64,000 bases of DNA from Tritrichomonas musculus (GCA_039105265.1 JAPFFF010000038.1:992001-1056000), one strand, 5' to 3'; numbered from the stretch's first letter, positions 9,974 through 21,501 are shown. Made by a program: numbers and translations. Notes: generated by a model not told the origin, from the letters alone.

Positions 9974-12900
9974 TTAAATCCACCTTTTTTTTCTCTTCTT
10001 TTTTTTTTCAGCTGTTCTTAAGTCAGCATCTGACAGATAAGTTATATACTCGCCAATATAACTGAAATCAAGAATAGAACTTTCATTTATATTAAATTCC
10101 ATTTGTTTCTTGAGATCATCTTCAAAAGTTTGGCGCAATTCTTGCATGTTATTAAAAGTCAAATCTTGTTGAGCAAACTTCAATAATAATTCTTTTTTAT
10201 TGGTGAAAAGAACATTTTCCATTTCTTTTGCAATTTTTATTTGTCCAATATTATCTTTCGAATAAATCAAGCAGACAATGTTTTTGCCCAAAATTTTTCT
10301 TATTTCATTAATAACATCAGTTCCCCATCTATCATTTTGAAAAGTTAATATTAACTTTATTTTATTTCTCTTTTTAATGTTAACAATTTCTTTAATTGCA
10401 TCAAGTGAACTTTCATAATAAACATTTTGAATAATTGTTTTCTTCAAATCCTTAATTTCATCAGAATTTTCAAATGTTCCATTTTCATCTGCCCATAAAA
10501 AGTAAAATTTTGTTCTCATTACAGTGAATGAGCAAATAGGAACAATTTGATGCTCATTAGGGAAAACGAATTCATTAGCAGTAATCAAAGATTTTTCTTT
10601 ATTTTCTTCTTCTTTCACTTCTTCTTCTTCTTCTTCAATAAAATGAAATGCATTTGCACTTCCAACTCGAGCTTTGTTCATTCCATATTTTCTATTAGGA
10701 TCAATTGGTAATTCTGATGCTTCACGTTCTTCGTCAGTAGATTGAATTACTTTAATATGTTTTGGATGAAAAATTGCTTGACAACAAAAAACATATCCTT
10801 TGTTTTCACTATCATCAAAATTTAACAATCTATAAGGTTTGAATGTGTACATTGCTGCATAAAAAATGTTATCAGTAGCATAAACTCCTCTGCCAAAGTA
10901 ACCTCCGTCTGCCCTTGGAATATTTGTATTTGGGCTATAAAAATGACTTTTTATTATTTTTAAATGATTTTTGAGGCTTGAACCATGATAAAGAAAGAGC
11001 TCATTTTTAACATTTTTATATTCATCTTTATTTTCTATTTCTTTTAAAATTTCTTGCTTTATATTATTATATTCCTCAAAATACTTGTTAGCAATGATGG
11101 TTTCACCAATGATTATTAATTCAATTTCATTCTTTCTAATATCTTCATAAACTTGTTCTTCTGCTGATTCAAATAAATCAATATGTTCAAATATTTTATT
11201 CCAATTTTTATTTTGTTGATTTTGGAGGATTTCAAGTACTTCATCTCTAACTTTATTGAAATCTATTTTTTCAATAATTTCTGGATTTTGAAGAAAATTA
11301 ATTGTTTGATCTTTAAAAATTTCTTTAGGTCCTTTGTTTCCATCATTATCATTGTTTTCATCTCCTGGAATATTTATTTCTGTGTCATATGTGCCTATAA
11401 TTGATTCACCTAATGTTGCTTTAATTAAATTGACTACTTCTAAGCAGTCTTGTTTTGTTTGTGTCAATTGGCCTGTCATAATGAATGCGATAGTCAAGAA
11501 GACGCTTCCTCGTTCAACACAAACAATTGTAGCTTTTGGATGAAGAGCTTTGGCAAGTTCTGCTAGATTTAATTGCTTCAATGAAGTCTTTAAATGAAAA
11601 GTGACAGTAGGAATAAAGTATTTATAATATTTGCAGAATGAATAGGAATTTTCAATCATATATGAATCAATAAAAACATTTTCTGATGGTCCGTTTGGAT
11701 TGACTTCACCACAGAAATGAATCATTGGATTAAAGAGTTCATTCTTCATATTTTCAATCATCTTGTTACAATATTCAGTAAGAACTGGCTCTGGTAATTT
11801 TTCTTTTTTGTATTTCTCGTAGTCTTCAACACAGAAATATAGGCCTGGCGTTACGCAAATAAAATTGTTTATATCACTTGATGATTTATTGCAAATTGCG
11901 CATGTTACAATGTTTTCACTTTGATTGTCATTTGATATGTCATCGTATTCTTCATTAATTGAATCCTCATTATCATTATCTCTATTTTCTTCATCATCTT
12001 TGTCTTCTTCTTTTTCTTCTTTAACTTCTTCTTCTTTATCTTTGTCTTTTTCTTCTTCTTTGTTTTTATCTTCTTCTTCTTTATCTTTTCCTTCTTCTTC
12101 TTTGTCTTTTTCTTCTTCTCTGTTTTTATCTTCTTCTTCTTTATCTTTTCCTTCTTCTTCTTTGTCTTTTTCTTCTTCTCTGTTTTTATCTTCTTCTTCT
12201 TTATCTTTTTCTTTATCTTTATCTTTTCCTTCTTCTTCTTCTTTGTCTTTTTCTTCTTCTTTGCTTTTATTTTCTTCTTCTTCTTCTTTATCTTTTCCTT
12301 CTTCTTCTTCTTCTTCTTCTTCTTCTTCTTCTTCTTCTTCTTTGTCTTTTTCTTCTTCATTAACTTCTTCTTTTATTTTTTTTATTGTTTGAGGAGCCCA
12401 AATTTTAAGATCATCAATCATAAAATCTAGCGGATTATTATTTTTTGAAATTGTAAAACGTTTTATAAACTCTTCTAAATAACTAATTTTATCTGATTTG
12501 AAATTTGTGTCTTTGTAATAATCCACAAGGCTAGGAAGAATAAATTGCAATGATTGAGCCGATGATGATAATGCGATATATTTACAAGCAGGTCTAATGT
12601 ACAAAGATTTAATGCATTCACCTTCTTGACTCAAAAGTTCCTTTGGCATTTCCACTTTTTTAGGAGGTATAGAAATGCTACCTATGATTGGTTCAACAAT
12701 CTTTGATAAGAAAGTTAAATGCGAAATAATATCAGGATTATTAGTTACCAAACAAAGAGCAAAAGGATAAGAACGATCATAACGATCACCAACGAAACTG
12801 TTTGCAGAAGGAGGAATATAAATATGAAGAACAACACCAATACATTTTATCTCAGAAAAGTAACAAACAAAGCTTCTTAAAATATTAGATTTGCTTTGAA

Positions 12901-15900
12901 AATCAGGAGAAATTGGCCCCATTTCATATGGATAACAATAGATAGGAATTGATTGAAGAACTCTTTCTGGAAGTGTAACTGGTCTTGCTGGGAACATTGA
13001 AATAAATAACGGAATATGATGATAACGATCAATTCCAAGAACATAAAATGAATCAAATCTTTTATCATTTTTCAATCGCATTTTCGCTGGCATTTGCGAG
13101 AACAACTTTTTATTTCCAAAAATGGCAGGAATATCCAATTTTTCTAAATTTATATCTTTACTTGAATCATTGAAATATGTTATTGGAATATCATTTCTTC
13201 CATCACATTTATAGAAACAATTTTCTTTGATTGTAACCGTTTGTTGGCAAATGATTTTAATTGATTTGAGATTTTTTATGTAATAAAAACATTTGTCATC
13301 AAAAAACACTTCTTTTTCTGCTTCAACAATCAATTCATTCAAAGATTTACAGTTGCAAAAAGCTTCTTCACCAATAAAAATACTTTCAATTTTTTTCTTC
13401 TTTATTGGAACTGAAATAGCAATAGAACTAACTTGAGAAAGATCAGGTTTTTGTACAAATTTTACTGATAATAAAGATGAACATCCATTAAATGATTTCG
13501 TGCCAACAGTAACTTCTTTGCTATTAAAAGTAATTGTTTGAACTTTTTCAAGTTTATTAAAGCAATCATTGCCAATTACAATTAATGATGAACTAAAAAA
13601 GTCAATGTTTGCCAAATTTTTCCAATTACAAAAATCATCAGAATCAAAATAAAGGAAATCAGCACCGGTTATTTCGATACTTTTACACAGCTTGTTGTAA
13701 TTGAAACATTTGCTTTTGATATCAATTTCTTTTGCATTAAAAGACAATGATTGCAATTTTTCAATGTTATTAAAGCAATTTTCTTTGATTGCCAAAGTAT
13801 TTGAACTAATTGAAATCTCACTAAGTTCTTTGCAATTGTTGAACAAATCAGGGCCAATTTCAACAGTATTTGCTGACTCAATTGATATCTTTGAAATCAA
13901 ATGTGATGTGAACATATTTTGAGGAATTGTGACATTTCCTCCAGTGAATTCAATTATTGATAGCTTATTTGCTCCTTCAAAACTGTCAATTTCAAGTTCT
14001 AAGCTTTCTTTGTCTAATATTGTATTTATTTGGTTGGCAGTAGAAACGGAAATTTTGATTTTCTTGAGATTTAAACAATTAATGAATAGTTTGCTTCCAA
14101 TTTTCGTTCTTCTTGATTCAGCGATTGTGAAAGACTGCAATGAAGCGCAATTAATAAAACAATTGTTTTCAATTATGACATTTTTTCCAGCAATTTCAAA
14201 CTCTTCAAGCATTTTTGCATCAGCAAAGCACTTTTTTGATATAACAACTTTTTCAGGGGAATTGAAATAATTGGATTTGGCAATTTTAAAAACTTTCAAT
14301 TTTTTGCATCCACCAAAACAATCTGATTCGATTTTAATTTGATTTTCACATTCGATTGCGACAGATGAAAGATTTTCATGATTTTTAAAGCATCCTTCTT
14401 CAATGATCAAATTTTTAGTTCTCAAAGTAATTTTCTCTAATTTTTTCGCTTTTTCAAAAGAAGATTTTGTCACAATTAACGTTGAAAATGAAGTCAAACT
14501 TACAACTTTTAACTTTAAAAAATCTGCCAAAAAAGATGAATTAAAATCATTTTTTGAATTGAAATAGATTCCATCAATTAACGGACAATCTTTAAATGAA
14601 TCATTGTTAAAAGTCAATTTTTCAGTTTTTATAAAGATATTTTTTAAATTCAATAACGAAAACAAGCTCTGATTTTTGAGTTCAATTGAATTTTCCGCCA
14701 AAATATTAATCGTATCAATGGAATTGCATCCAAACATTGATGCTTGACCAAATGAAATTTTTTTAATTGTAGGAAAATTAAGTGAAGCAATAGATGAACA
14801 AAACTGGAAGCAATTTCTTTCAATAATTAGTTCATCGCATTTAATAATGACATTCATTAAAGATGAATTGAATGAGAAACAATTATCGCCGAGATTCAAT
14901 TGCTTCGGTCCTTCAATATTCAAATTTCTGAGTTTTGTACATTGGCAAAAAGCAAAAGAATCGATGGCTTCAAGCACTGGTGACTGCATTGTAAATGAAG
15001 AAATTTCTTTGCACATGCAAAATGCAGAAGGTCTGATTCTTTTGACATATTTGGGAAGTGCCAAAGAGCCAGCTAAATCTCGTCTTGCGAAAACAATTTC
15101 ATTTTTTTCTTTACTAATTAGAATTCCATTTTCATAGAGAAAATGTTCATGATTTTCATTAATTTGTATCTCTTTCAAATGTTCTACTCCGTTGCACCAA
15201 TTTTCACTCAATTCATGAAGACAATCTGGAATTGAAAGAGCTGAAATCATTGAATTTTGAAAGGCAAAATTTCCAATCCTAAAAACTTGCGAATCTTGGT
15301 CAAATAAAAGAGATTCAATTTGCGTGTTTCTGAAGGCTCTATCGTCAATGTCTGTGATTATATATTCGTCGTTTTCATGCTTATAAAATTTTTTAATTAT
15401 TACATTTCCGGTAGCATTTGGAGATTGAATAATTTTGGCCGTATATGACTTTTTGTATAAAATTAAATTGAGAGGGCCATCACTAATTGCAATTTCATCA
15501 TCCGTTTGTGGTGAAGTTGCAATTTGTTTAATTTGATCGATTAAATATTCCGTGAAATTTGGATATATTGTTAATGAACCAAAATGTTGTTCTTCGGTTA
15601 GAAAATTATCGGATTTTTTTTCAAAAAATTTATCAAAATTTAAGGTATTTAATAAATTAATTATATTTTGGGAAAATTTGCTTGTATCAAAATATTTTGT
15701 TGTATGTCCTATAAGAAAGCGTTGTTGATGGGAATGTGTAAGGCTTTTTAGTGTAGATGACCACCCTTTTTCAAGGAAATTGAAGGATTCTGAATTGACA
15801 AAATCTAAAAATAGAATTATGATTTGCGCTTCTTTGATATCATTCATAAAAAAATTAATTTGCTTTAAATCAAAAACTTTGGCTTGTATTTTTGAGTTTG

Positions 15901-16033
15901 ATTCAATTACTTCGAATTCAAATGAATTAATGAACTTAAAAAGAGATTGGTTCGTACTAATACGCTTTAAAATACTTTCGGCAAATAGATATACTTCCTC
16001 AAAATCTCCAATGAAAGCAATTTGGCGATTCAT
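9974..16033 (-). CDS. LRR_5 (BspA-like) protein with DENN-like region and C-terminal PARP-like catalytic domain
   Basis: This is a 2,019-residue multidomain protein. Residues 1-180 resemble a degenerate small-GTPase fold without a P-loop. About 210-960 are LRR_5 repeats of the kind CFxNCxxLxxIxI. About 1010-1210 look like a uDENN-type region ('YDRSYPFALCLVTNNP'). About 1220-1370 are a K/E/D-rich low-complexity tract. A cysteine cluster follows near 1375-1405 ('CAICNKSS' onward). A PARP catalytic fold begins near 1680 with 'YHGSSLKNHL' (H of the triad), 'GGYFGRGVYATDNIFYAAMY' (Y) and 'NEFVFPNEHQIVP' (probable catalytic E), with an acidic insertion in between. PARPs transfer ADP-ribose from NAD+. 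The first ATG is at 16033, although the frame is open further upstream. The domain calls other than LRR_5 and PARP are inference. No membrane segment is seen. Confidence 0.8.
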   Translation of the reverse strand: MNRQIAFIGDFEEVYLFAESILKRISTNQSLFKFINSFEFEVIESNSKIQAKVFDLKQINFFMNDIKEAQIIILFLDFVNSESFNFLEKGWSSTLKSLTHSHQQRFLIGHTTKYFDTSKFSQNIINLLNTLNFDKFFEKKSDNFLTEEQHFGSLTIYPNFTEYLIDQIKQIATSPQTDDEIAISDGPLNLILYKKSYTAKIIQSPNATGNVIIKKFYKHENDEYIITDIDDRAFRNTQIESLLFDQDSQVFRIGNFAFQNSMISALSIPDCLHELSENWCNGVEHLKEIQINENHEHFLYENGILISKEKNEIVFARRDLAGSLALPKYVKRIRPSAFCMCKEISSFTMQSPVLEAIDSFAFCQCTKLRNLNIEGPKQLNLGDNCFSFNSSLMNVIIKCDELIIERNCFQFCSSIASLNFPTIKKISFGQASMFGCNSIDTINILAENSIELKNQSLFSLLNLKNIFIKTEKLTFNNDSFKDCPLIDGIYFNSKNDFNSSFLADFLKLKVVSLTSFSTLIVTKSSFEKAKKLEKITLRTKNLIIEEGCFKNHENLSSVAIECENQIKIESDCFGGCKKLKVFKIAKSNYFNSPEKVVISKKCFADAKMLEEFEIAGKNVIIENNCFINCASLQSFTIAESRRTKIGSKLFINCLNLKKIKISVSTANQINTILDKESLELEIDSFEGANKLSIIEFTGGNVTIPQNMFTSHLISKISIESANTVEIGPDLFNNCKELSEISISSNTLAIKENCFNNIEKLQSLSFNAKEIDIKSKCFNYNKLCKSIEITGADFLYFDSDDFCNWKNLANIDFFSSSLIVIGNDCFNKLEKVQTITFNSKEVTVGTKSFNGCSSLLSVKFVQKPDLSQVSSIAISVPIKKKKIESIFIGEEAFCNCKSLNELIVEAEKEVFFDDKCFYYIKNLKSIKIICQQTVTIKENCFYKCDGRNDIPITYFNDSSKDINLEKLDIPAIFGNKKLFSQMPAKMRLKNDKRFDSFYVLGIDRYHHIPLFISMFPARPVTLPERVLQSIPIYCYPYEMGPISPDFQSKSNILRSFVCYFSEIKCIGVVLHIYIPPSANSFVGDRYDRSYPFALCLVTNNPDIISHLTFLSKIVEPIIGSISIPPKKVEMPKELLSQEGECIKSLYIRPACKYIALSSSAQSLQFILPSLVDYYKDTNFKSDKISYLEEFIKRFTISKNNNPLDFMIDDLKIWAPQTIKKIKEEVNEEEKDKEEEEEEEEEEEEEEGKDKEEEEENKSKEEEKDKEEEEGKDKDKEKDKEEEDKNREEEKDKEEEGKDKEEEDKNREEEKDKEEEGKDKEEEDKNKEEEKDKDKEEEVKEEKEEDKDDEENRDNDNEDSINEEYDDISNDNQSENIVTCAICNKSSSDINNFICVTPGLYFCVEDYEKYKKEKLPEPVLTEYCNKMIENMKNELFNPMIHFCGEVNPNGPSENVFIDSYMIENSYSFCKYYKYFIPTVTFHLKTSLKQLNLAELAKALHPKATIVCVERGSVFLTIAFIMTGQLTQTKQDCLEVVNLIKATLGESIIGTYDTEINIPGDENNDNDGNKGPKEIFKDQTINFLQNPEIIEKIDFNKVRDEVLEILQNQQNKNWNKIFEHIDLFESAEEQVYEDIRKNEIELIIIGETIIANKYFEEYNNIKQEILKEIENKDEYKNVKNELFLYHGSSLKNHLKIIKSHFYSPNTNIPRADGGYFGRGVYATDNIFYAAMYTFKPYRLLNFDDSENKGYVFCCQAIFHPKHIKVIQSTDEEREASELPIDPNRKYGMNKARVGSANAFHFIEEEEEEVKEEENKEKSLITANEFVFPNEHQIVPICSFTVMRTKFYFLWADENGTFENSDEIKDLKKTIIQNVYYESSLDAIKEIVNIKKRNKIKLILTFQNDRWGTDVINEIRKILGKNIVCLIYSKDNIGQIKIAKEMENVLFTNKKELLLKFAQQDLTFNNMQELRQTFEDDLKKQMEFNINESSILDFSYIGEYITYLSDADLRTAEKKKKRKKRWI

Positions 16034-16290
16034 GAAAAATTTAAATTCTGTCAACTTTTTCAAAAGAAAAATATAAAGTTAAATTTTGGATTCACAAAAA
16101 TAACATAAAGCTTGCGATTTTATTAGGTTTCTGTGTCCATTAGAACTCAACAAGCATGTAGAATAAAAAATAATAAGTAAAAAGTGTTCACCTAAAAATT
16201 TTAGACACAAATTTATTGAAACAAGAAAAAATAAGAAATTTCAACAAATGAAATGAATAAATATTTTCTTTAATGATTAAATAGCAAGAA

Positions 16291-16363
16291 AGCTTCGTGG
16301 TCCAAAGGAAAGGGCAAGCGTTTTCTAAACGCTAAGATGTGGGTTCGATTCCTACCGGAGCTA
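16291..16363 (+). tRNA. tRNA-Arg(TCT)
   Basis: A full 73-base cloverleaf can be drawn. The acceptor AGCTTCG pairs with CGGAGCT (one G-T), with T8, D stem GTCC/GGGC, anticodon stem AGCGT/ACGCT around loop TTTCTAA (anticodon TCT, reading AGA), and T arm GTGGG/CCTAC with loop TTCGATT. The discriminator base is A. The B box GGTTCGATTCC is perfect and a T run follows at once as Pol III terminator. No intron is present. AGA is an expected major Arg codon in so AT-rich a genome. Confidence 0.93.
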
Positions 16364-17097
16364 TTTTTTTGTTATTATATAATTAAATTTAAATTTGCAA
16401 TTTCAACGCAAATAAGAAATATTTGTCCTCATATTAGTCCTTATATTCAGCAATTATTATGATTTTTGATTTATTTTGAAATTTTATTAATATTCCGTTT
16501 ATGTTTGGGGAAAGAAAATGAAATTCAATTTTATATAAAATGGCTTGCAAATGATTGCTCAAATTTGTTTTATTTTTTGTTGAACAAGAAAGATTTTGAT
16601 AAATATCAAAATAAAATAGATGAATTTCCAGGCCAGGTGTTTAATCTAATCCAAAAAAATTTGAATTGAAAAATAAAATTTATCGAAAATTCCAAGGAAT
16701 CTACTTTGTTTATTTTGATAAAAGATCATATATTCAGAATTTCGAAAAGGAATGAATTCTAATGGTATTAACGACCTATTTTATGAAAGATTTGTAAAAC
16801 ATCTTTTTTGAAAAAAATAATATGCTTTTTGATATTTATCTTTCTTATTTTTTAAACATTAATCTACTTTATAATGATGAACGATTAGATAAATACTATT
16901 AAACAGATCAAATAAGATTAAAAATATTAATTTATTGGAGAAAAAGCATTCACAAAAAAAATTTTTTTTAATGCTGATTTAAATGTTTAAACATCACTTT
17001 TTGAAAATATAAAGTGGTTTCATTGAAATGTTTTCAAAAAGTTAAACTTTTAAAAAAAAAATTTTAAAAAATTTCCAAAAAATTTCCATAAGTTATT
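16364..17097. other. AT-rich spacer between tRNA-Arg and the BTB/LRR_5 gene
   Basis: It begins with the T run that terminates the tRNA. A plus-strand open stretch around 16466-16669 lacks an ATG at its head and has no recognisable domain. The last 150 bases carry T and A runs before the ATG at 17098 and presumably hold its promoter. Confidence 0.5.
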
Positions 17098-19733
17098 ATG
17101 ATGCAGAATATCTCATTTAATTTGATTTTAGAATCAAAAATTTTTAATATCCCGTGCCTTTTTGATAATCTTGTTCATATAAATCCAAAAATCTTTTATA
17201 CTTTGATAAATGACCATTCATATCAAGTTCAATCGACTATAAGTGAATCAATTTTTCAATCATTTATTGATTATTTGATATATAATAAATCATTAGAGAT
17301 CAACGATAACAATATAGATGAATTTTCAGAACTAAATCAAGAATTCAAATTTGTACCATTAGCTGATCTTATCGAAATGAAAAAAGAATTTGATCCGTTG
17401 TGTTACAATTTAAAAAAAATTGATCAAGCAAGTCAACACAATCAAGATTTGATTGAAGAAGAAATCGCCACAAATTTAGATTATTACATTATTCATCATT
17501 ATGAAGAAATGTTTAATATTAATATCGAAAGGATAATTCGCATATTTAATCATCCAAAACGAAAATTGATAGATCATGAAATGACATATCATTTTATTCA
17601 CGATTATTTTGCAGACACAAATAAATATGAAGCATTCTCACTTATCTCTACTCTTGATGCAAGTAAACTAAAAAAAAACACACTTCTTTCCGCAATGTCG
17701 TCAATGAAATCAAATAATAATTTCCCCAGAATCGATATTCCTGATTTTTTCAACTTTTATGAAAAAGCTTTTCAATATTTATTCAGTGAAAATGAAATCG
17801 AAAACAAACGACAGTTTGATGAAATCAGATATTCATTGAATCGTGCATGTGAGAAAAGAGATCTTGATTTAATCAAGTGGCTAACAAGAAAAGAAATTGA
17901 AGATAAAGAAAGCCAATTCTCATATAAAATTGATAATAAAAATAAAACAGCAGCCGTTTATCGTTATCTAAGTAAAAACCCAAATGCATCTATTCCACGT
18001 TCAATAAAATATGAAAATGATGAATACATAATAACAGCTATTATTGATGATCCAAGTTACATGAAAAAAATAATTCAGAATCTCAAAATAGTTGAAAATT
18101 CAAAGATTGTAAAGATTGGAGATAGCGTTTTTAGTCATGGATCAATCAAAAGCATATCAATTCCAGCAAGTGTTAAATATATCGGTGATTTTGCTTTTAG
18201 TAATTGTTCGTCTCTTGAAGTAATTAATTTTCCAAAAAATTCAAATTTGTATTCAATTGGATATTCTGCATTTGAAGATACTCTAATAAATAGGATTGCT
18301 ATTCCATCAAAAATAAAAAGTATTTATGATTTATGCAAAAATATTAAAATCATTGAATTTGCAGAAAATTCAAAATTACAATGCATTAAAGGTATGAAAA
18401 ATTCAAATATTGAGAAAATAATTATTCCTTCAAGTTGTAGAAAAATAGAATCTTATGCTTTATCGAATTGCAAAAATTTAAAAACAATTGAGTTTACTGA
18501 AGATACAGAAAAAATCTCCATTGAAAATTATGCTTTCTGCAATTCTTCATTGGAAAGTATTTTTTTCCCATCTGGCCAAATAGATCTCCATCCTAACTGG
18601 TGTGAAGGAACATTCAATTTAAAGGAAATAAAAATACCAGAATTAATTGATAAATATAAATTTGAAAATGGTTTAATACTTGAGAAAACAAATGAAAACT
18701 ATGACATACTAGTTTTTGTCAGAAGAGATATGAAAACAGTTGTCATTCCTAAAAATATCAAAGTTATTGCTAGTTCAGCCTTTTCTGGTTCCGTGATAGA
18801 AGAAGTATTTATTCCACAAAGTGTAACAAGAATAGAAAAAAAGCATTTAGTCAATGCAAAAATTTGAGAACTGCTGAAATTGATGAGAATTCAAAATACA
18901 TATCTTTTGAATCTGAAGTTTTTAATAATTCCGGAATCAAAACTTTAATATTATCAGCAGGAATGATAGATTTCAATAATAGTTGGTGTATTGGATTGAC
19001 TACATTGACTGGAATCCAAATTCCAGAATCAAATAAAAGATTTAAATATGAAAATGGCCTTTTATTAGGTAAAACAAATCCAAACAATGAAGATTTTGAT
19101 AAACTCATATTTGCAAATAGAAATATAACTACAACAAGTATTCCATCAAATATTAAAGAAATATCATCATCAGCCTTTTCAGAATGCAAAAACCTGAAAA
19201 CGATGAATTTATTAAATACAAAACTTCTTTCAATTGGAGAGAGTTCATTCTGTGATTCATCTGTTGAAGCTGTTTACATACCATCTTCTGTTACTAATAT
19301 TGAACATAGCGCATTTTCTTCATGCGAAAATCTTCATACTTTTGAAATTCCAGAAGAATCAAATTTGCAATTTATTGGCAATTGTTCTTTTTATTGCAGT
19401 TCATTAAAAAGTATTAATATTCCACAACATGTTAAAGAAATTGCTCCATATGAATTTATGTTATGCAAAAATCTTAAATATGTAAATATATCTCACAAAT
19501 CGGAATTAATAAAAATCGGTGAATGTGCATTTGAAAGAACAGCAATTGAAAGTTTTATTATTCCGCCAAATGTTTCTTTCATTGGTCCTTTTATAGTTAA
19601 TGGATGCAATGAACTAAAAATAATTGATTTCAGCAACAATGTTAAATTAAAAAACATTAGTAAACTTTCCTTTAACTGCTTAAAAAATGTGAACATTGCT
19701 GCTCCTAAAGGAATTGAAATTTCAGAGGAATAA
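17098..19733 (+). pseudogene. BTB-like / LRR_5 (BspA-like) protein gene with one frameshift
   Basis: The first frame (17098-18867, 589 residues) starts with a BTB-like fold ('QVQSTISESIFQSFIDYL' onward) and a helical region of the sort found at the head of many trichomonad ankyrin proteins. LRR_5 repeats start at about residue 300. It stops at TGA 18865-18867, but the next frame is open from before 18864 to 19733 and continues the same LRR_5 repeats without a gap ('NLRTAEIDENSKYISF'). The second part has no ATG of its own at that point. One base seems to be lost in the A run at about 18859-18863, just before the TGA. Both halves are otherwise open, so this is either a very recent pseudogene or a sequencing error. 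The intact product would be about 880 residues. Confidence 0.8.
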
Positions 19734-20060
19734 TGAATAAAAAAATAATATTTTAATAGTTTTATTACTAATGAATAAAAATAATATTGTGTTAATAGTT
19801 GGAACTAAAGACAAATCATATAGAGAATGCATGAAAGAATCAATTAAGTGTTATCATAATGATATTGGAATTATATCCTAAACAAATATTTATAAAATAA
19901 TAATGAGTATTTATATGAATTTTTTATTTCAAAGCAATAAATATTACAATTTTGCTTTCATACAAGATGATATTTTTGATCAATCCTTTTTTTTATTAAT
20001 TATATAAATATGATTAGTATATAATTGTAAACCTTCGAAAGGTCACCCTAAAATATTAAC
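19734..20060. other. Spacer downstream of the BTB/LRR_5 gene
   Basis: AT-rich, with an imperfect direct repeat of the stop-codon context (aatgaataaaaa, at about 19732 and 19770). A short coding-like stretch after 19770 (ATG then NKNNIVLIVGTKDKSYRE) is open for only about 36 codons and I do not recognise it. Confidence 0.4.
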
Positions 20061-20965
20061 CTGACCACAAATTTTTTTTTTGGCTCACTACCCAAAAAAA
20101 AAATGAAGCGTTCGCGTTTGACCCTTTTATTTCTAGTGTATTTTTTGGATTATTTTTTATAAAACCATGTTCTATAATTAATTTTTTATTGATTCATGTA
20201 TTTTTTTAAAGTGAATTTTGATTTTAGAAAACAAAATTTTATGATATGACTTGTTATATGAAATACTTTAAATTTTATTTAGAAAAGACTTTTTTATTTG
20301 AAAATCAAGTAAAAGTTTGTCAAAACAGGATAATCTTTTAAAATCTGAAATAGTTATTAATATATCTTAATATTGTATTCAAACATGAAGTAAAAGAAAG
20401 AAATGCCAATATTTTTTAATTATATAAGTGATTAGTAACATTAATTAATAGCAAAATGAACTAAAATGCATAGCATAAACTATGAAAAAAAGATAAAAAA
20501 TATAAAACAAGTAAATGAATAGTTTGTATTATTTTAAATTTGTAGATTTCAAAGCTTAATATAAAAAAATATTACGTAACTTAAATTTATGTATAATTTC
20601 TCTTTTCATAAGTCATTTAAACAATAAATTAACTGACAATGAAAATCAGAAAAAAATATGATACAAAAAAAAATCAATTAACTTTCAAGAAAAAAGGTTT
20701 TCTGATATTAAAAATTGCAATTAAATAGAATAATAGAGAAAATAATTTCAAAAAACAATTTTTGAGAAAATTATCAGAAGCATTATTCTAATGAAATAAA
20801 AATTTTTATTAAAAAGGATTGAAAAGCTTGTAAATTTTTTAATAAACCTTTTTCTATATAAATATTTATTCCACATTTTGAGATAAATGAATTTTAAAAA
20901 TTTCGGGTCAAAAACCGCTTTGGGTAGGCGGTAATTTGCGACCCCTGGTCAAAATATACCTAAAA
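20060..20965. repeat. Possible nonautonomous element with imperfect inverted ends
   Basis: Two GC-richer patches, 20060-20140 and 20905-20965, share words in opposite orientation: TGACCA, ACCCAAA, GCG and TTTGACCC occur in this order on the plus strand of the left patch and on the minus strand of the right patch. The roughly 770 bases between them are AT-rich and carry no gene. This resembles a small DNA transposon derivative, but the ends are imperfect and I see no clear target-site duplication. Confidence 0.3.
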
Positions 20966-21123
20966 TTTTTGACCCGATTGAAAATGGGTAAATCGGGTAC
21001 CCCTTACAAGGTCTATATAATTGTGAATATGTTCTTAAATAATTTTCATTCAAAATAAAAATAATAAAAAAAATAAAGTTAATATGCATTTTTAATTGAA
21101 GAATTGCAAAGATAATATATACA
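20966..21123. other. Spacer, no gene seen
   Basis: A short segment with GGGTAAATCGGGTACCCC-type GC-richer sequence near 20985 and then AT-rich sequence. Nothing is recognised. Confidence 0.4.
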
Positions 21124-21250
21124 TTAGTCTGCATATGAGTCAGAGTCTGATTCATAATCAGTTTCCGATTCTGATTCAGAATCTGAAGAATTCTTTTTTT
21201 CTCTTTCTATGGGACAATCGTTTTTTTCTACGCCACTTTTTGAATAGTTT
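21124..21250 (-). pseudogene. Possible remnant of a protein tail rich in Ser/Glu/Asp
   Basis: On the minus strand one frame reads through an S-D-S-E-S-E-type acidic tail ('SDSESESETDYESDSDSYAD') to a TAA at 21124-21126. A second, very basic reading (KKWRRKKR-like) overlaps it upstream. No ATG-led gene includes either. Upstream lies a perfect 20-bp palindrome, CCATGAATAGCTATTCATGG (21257-21276). This could be the 3' end of a decayed gene; the family is unknown. Confidence 0.25.
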
Positions 21251-21501
21251 TTCTATCCATGAATAGCTATTCATGGAAAATAAAAAACCGCCATCTTAAG
21301 GTGAAATTTAACTTACTCTGTTAAGAAAATTAACCAAAAAAATCGTAAATTTAAATTTTCTCTTAAAATTATAACTATTTGCTTTTTTTGATATAATTTT
21401 TTTTTATTTTTACATAATTTTTCAGGAATATACGTTTTTATGAAAAGATTAATTCCTTTTTAGTTTTATATATTTATTTTGGAAAAAAAAATAATTTTTT
21501 A

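Noticed and set aside
11905-12392. Long open frames on both strands in a TTC/GAA-rich tract, including a Lys-only and a Ser-rich protein
   Set aside because: They are shadows of the K/E/D-rich linker of the LRR_5-PARP gene; trinucleotide-type repeats keep all frames open.
16466-16669. Plus-strand open stretch downstream of tRNA-Arg
   Set aside because: It has no ATG at its start and no recognisable family; the nearby ATG at 16459 is in a frame that stops at once.
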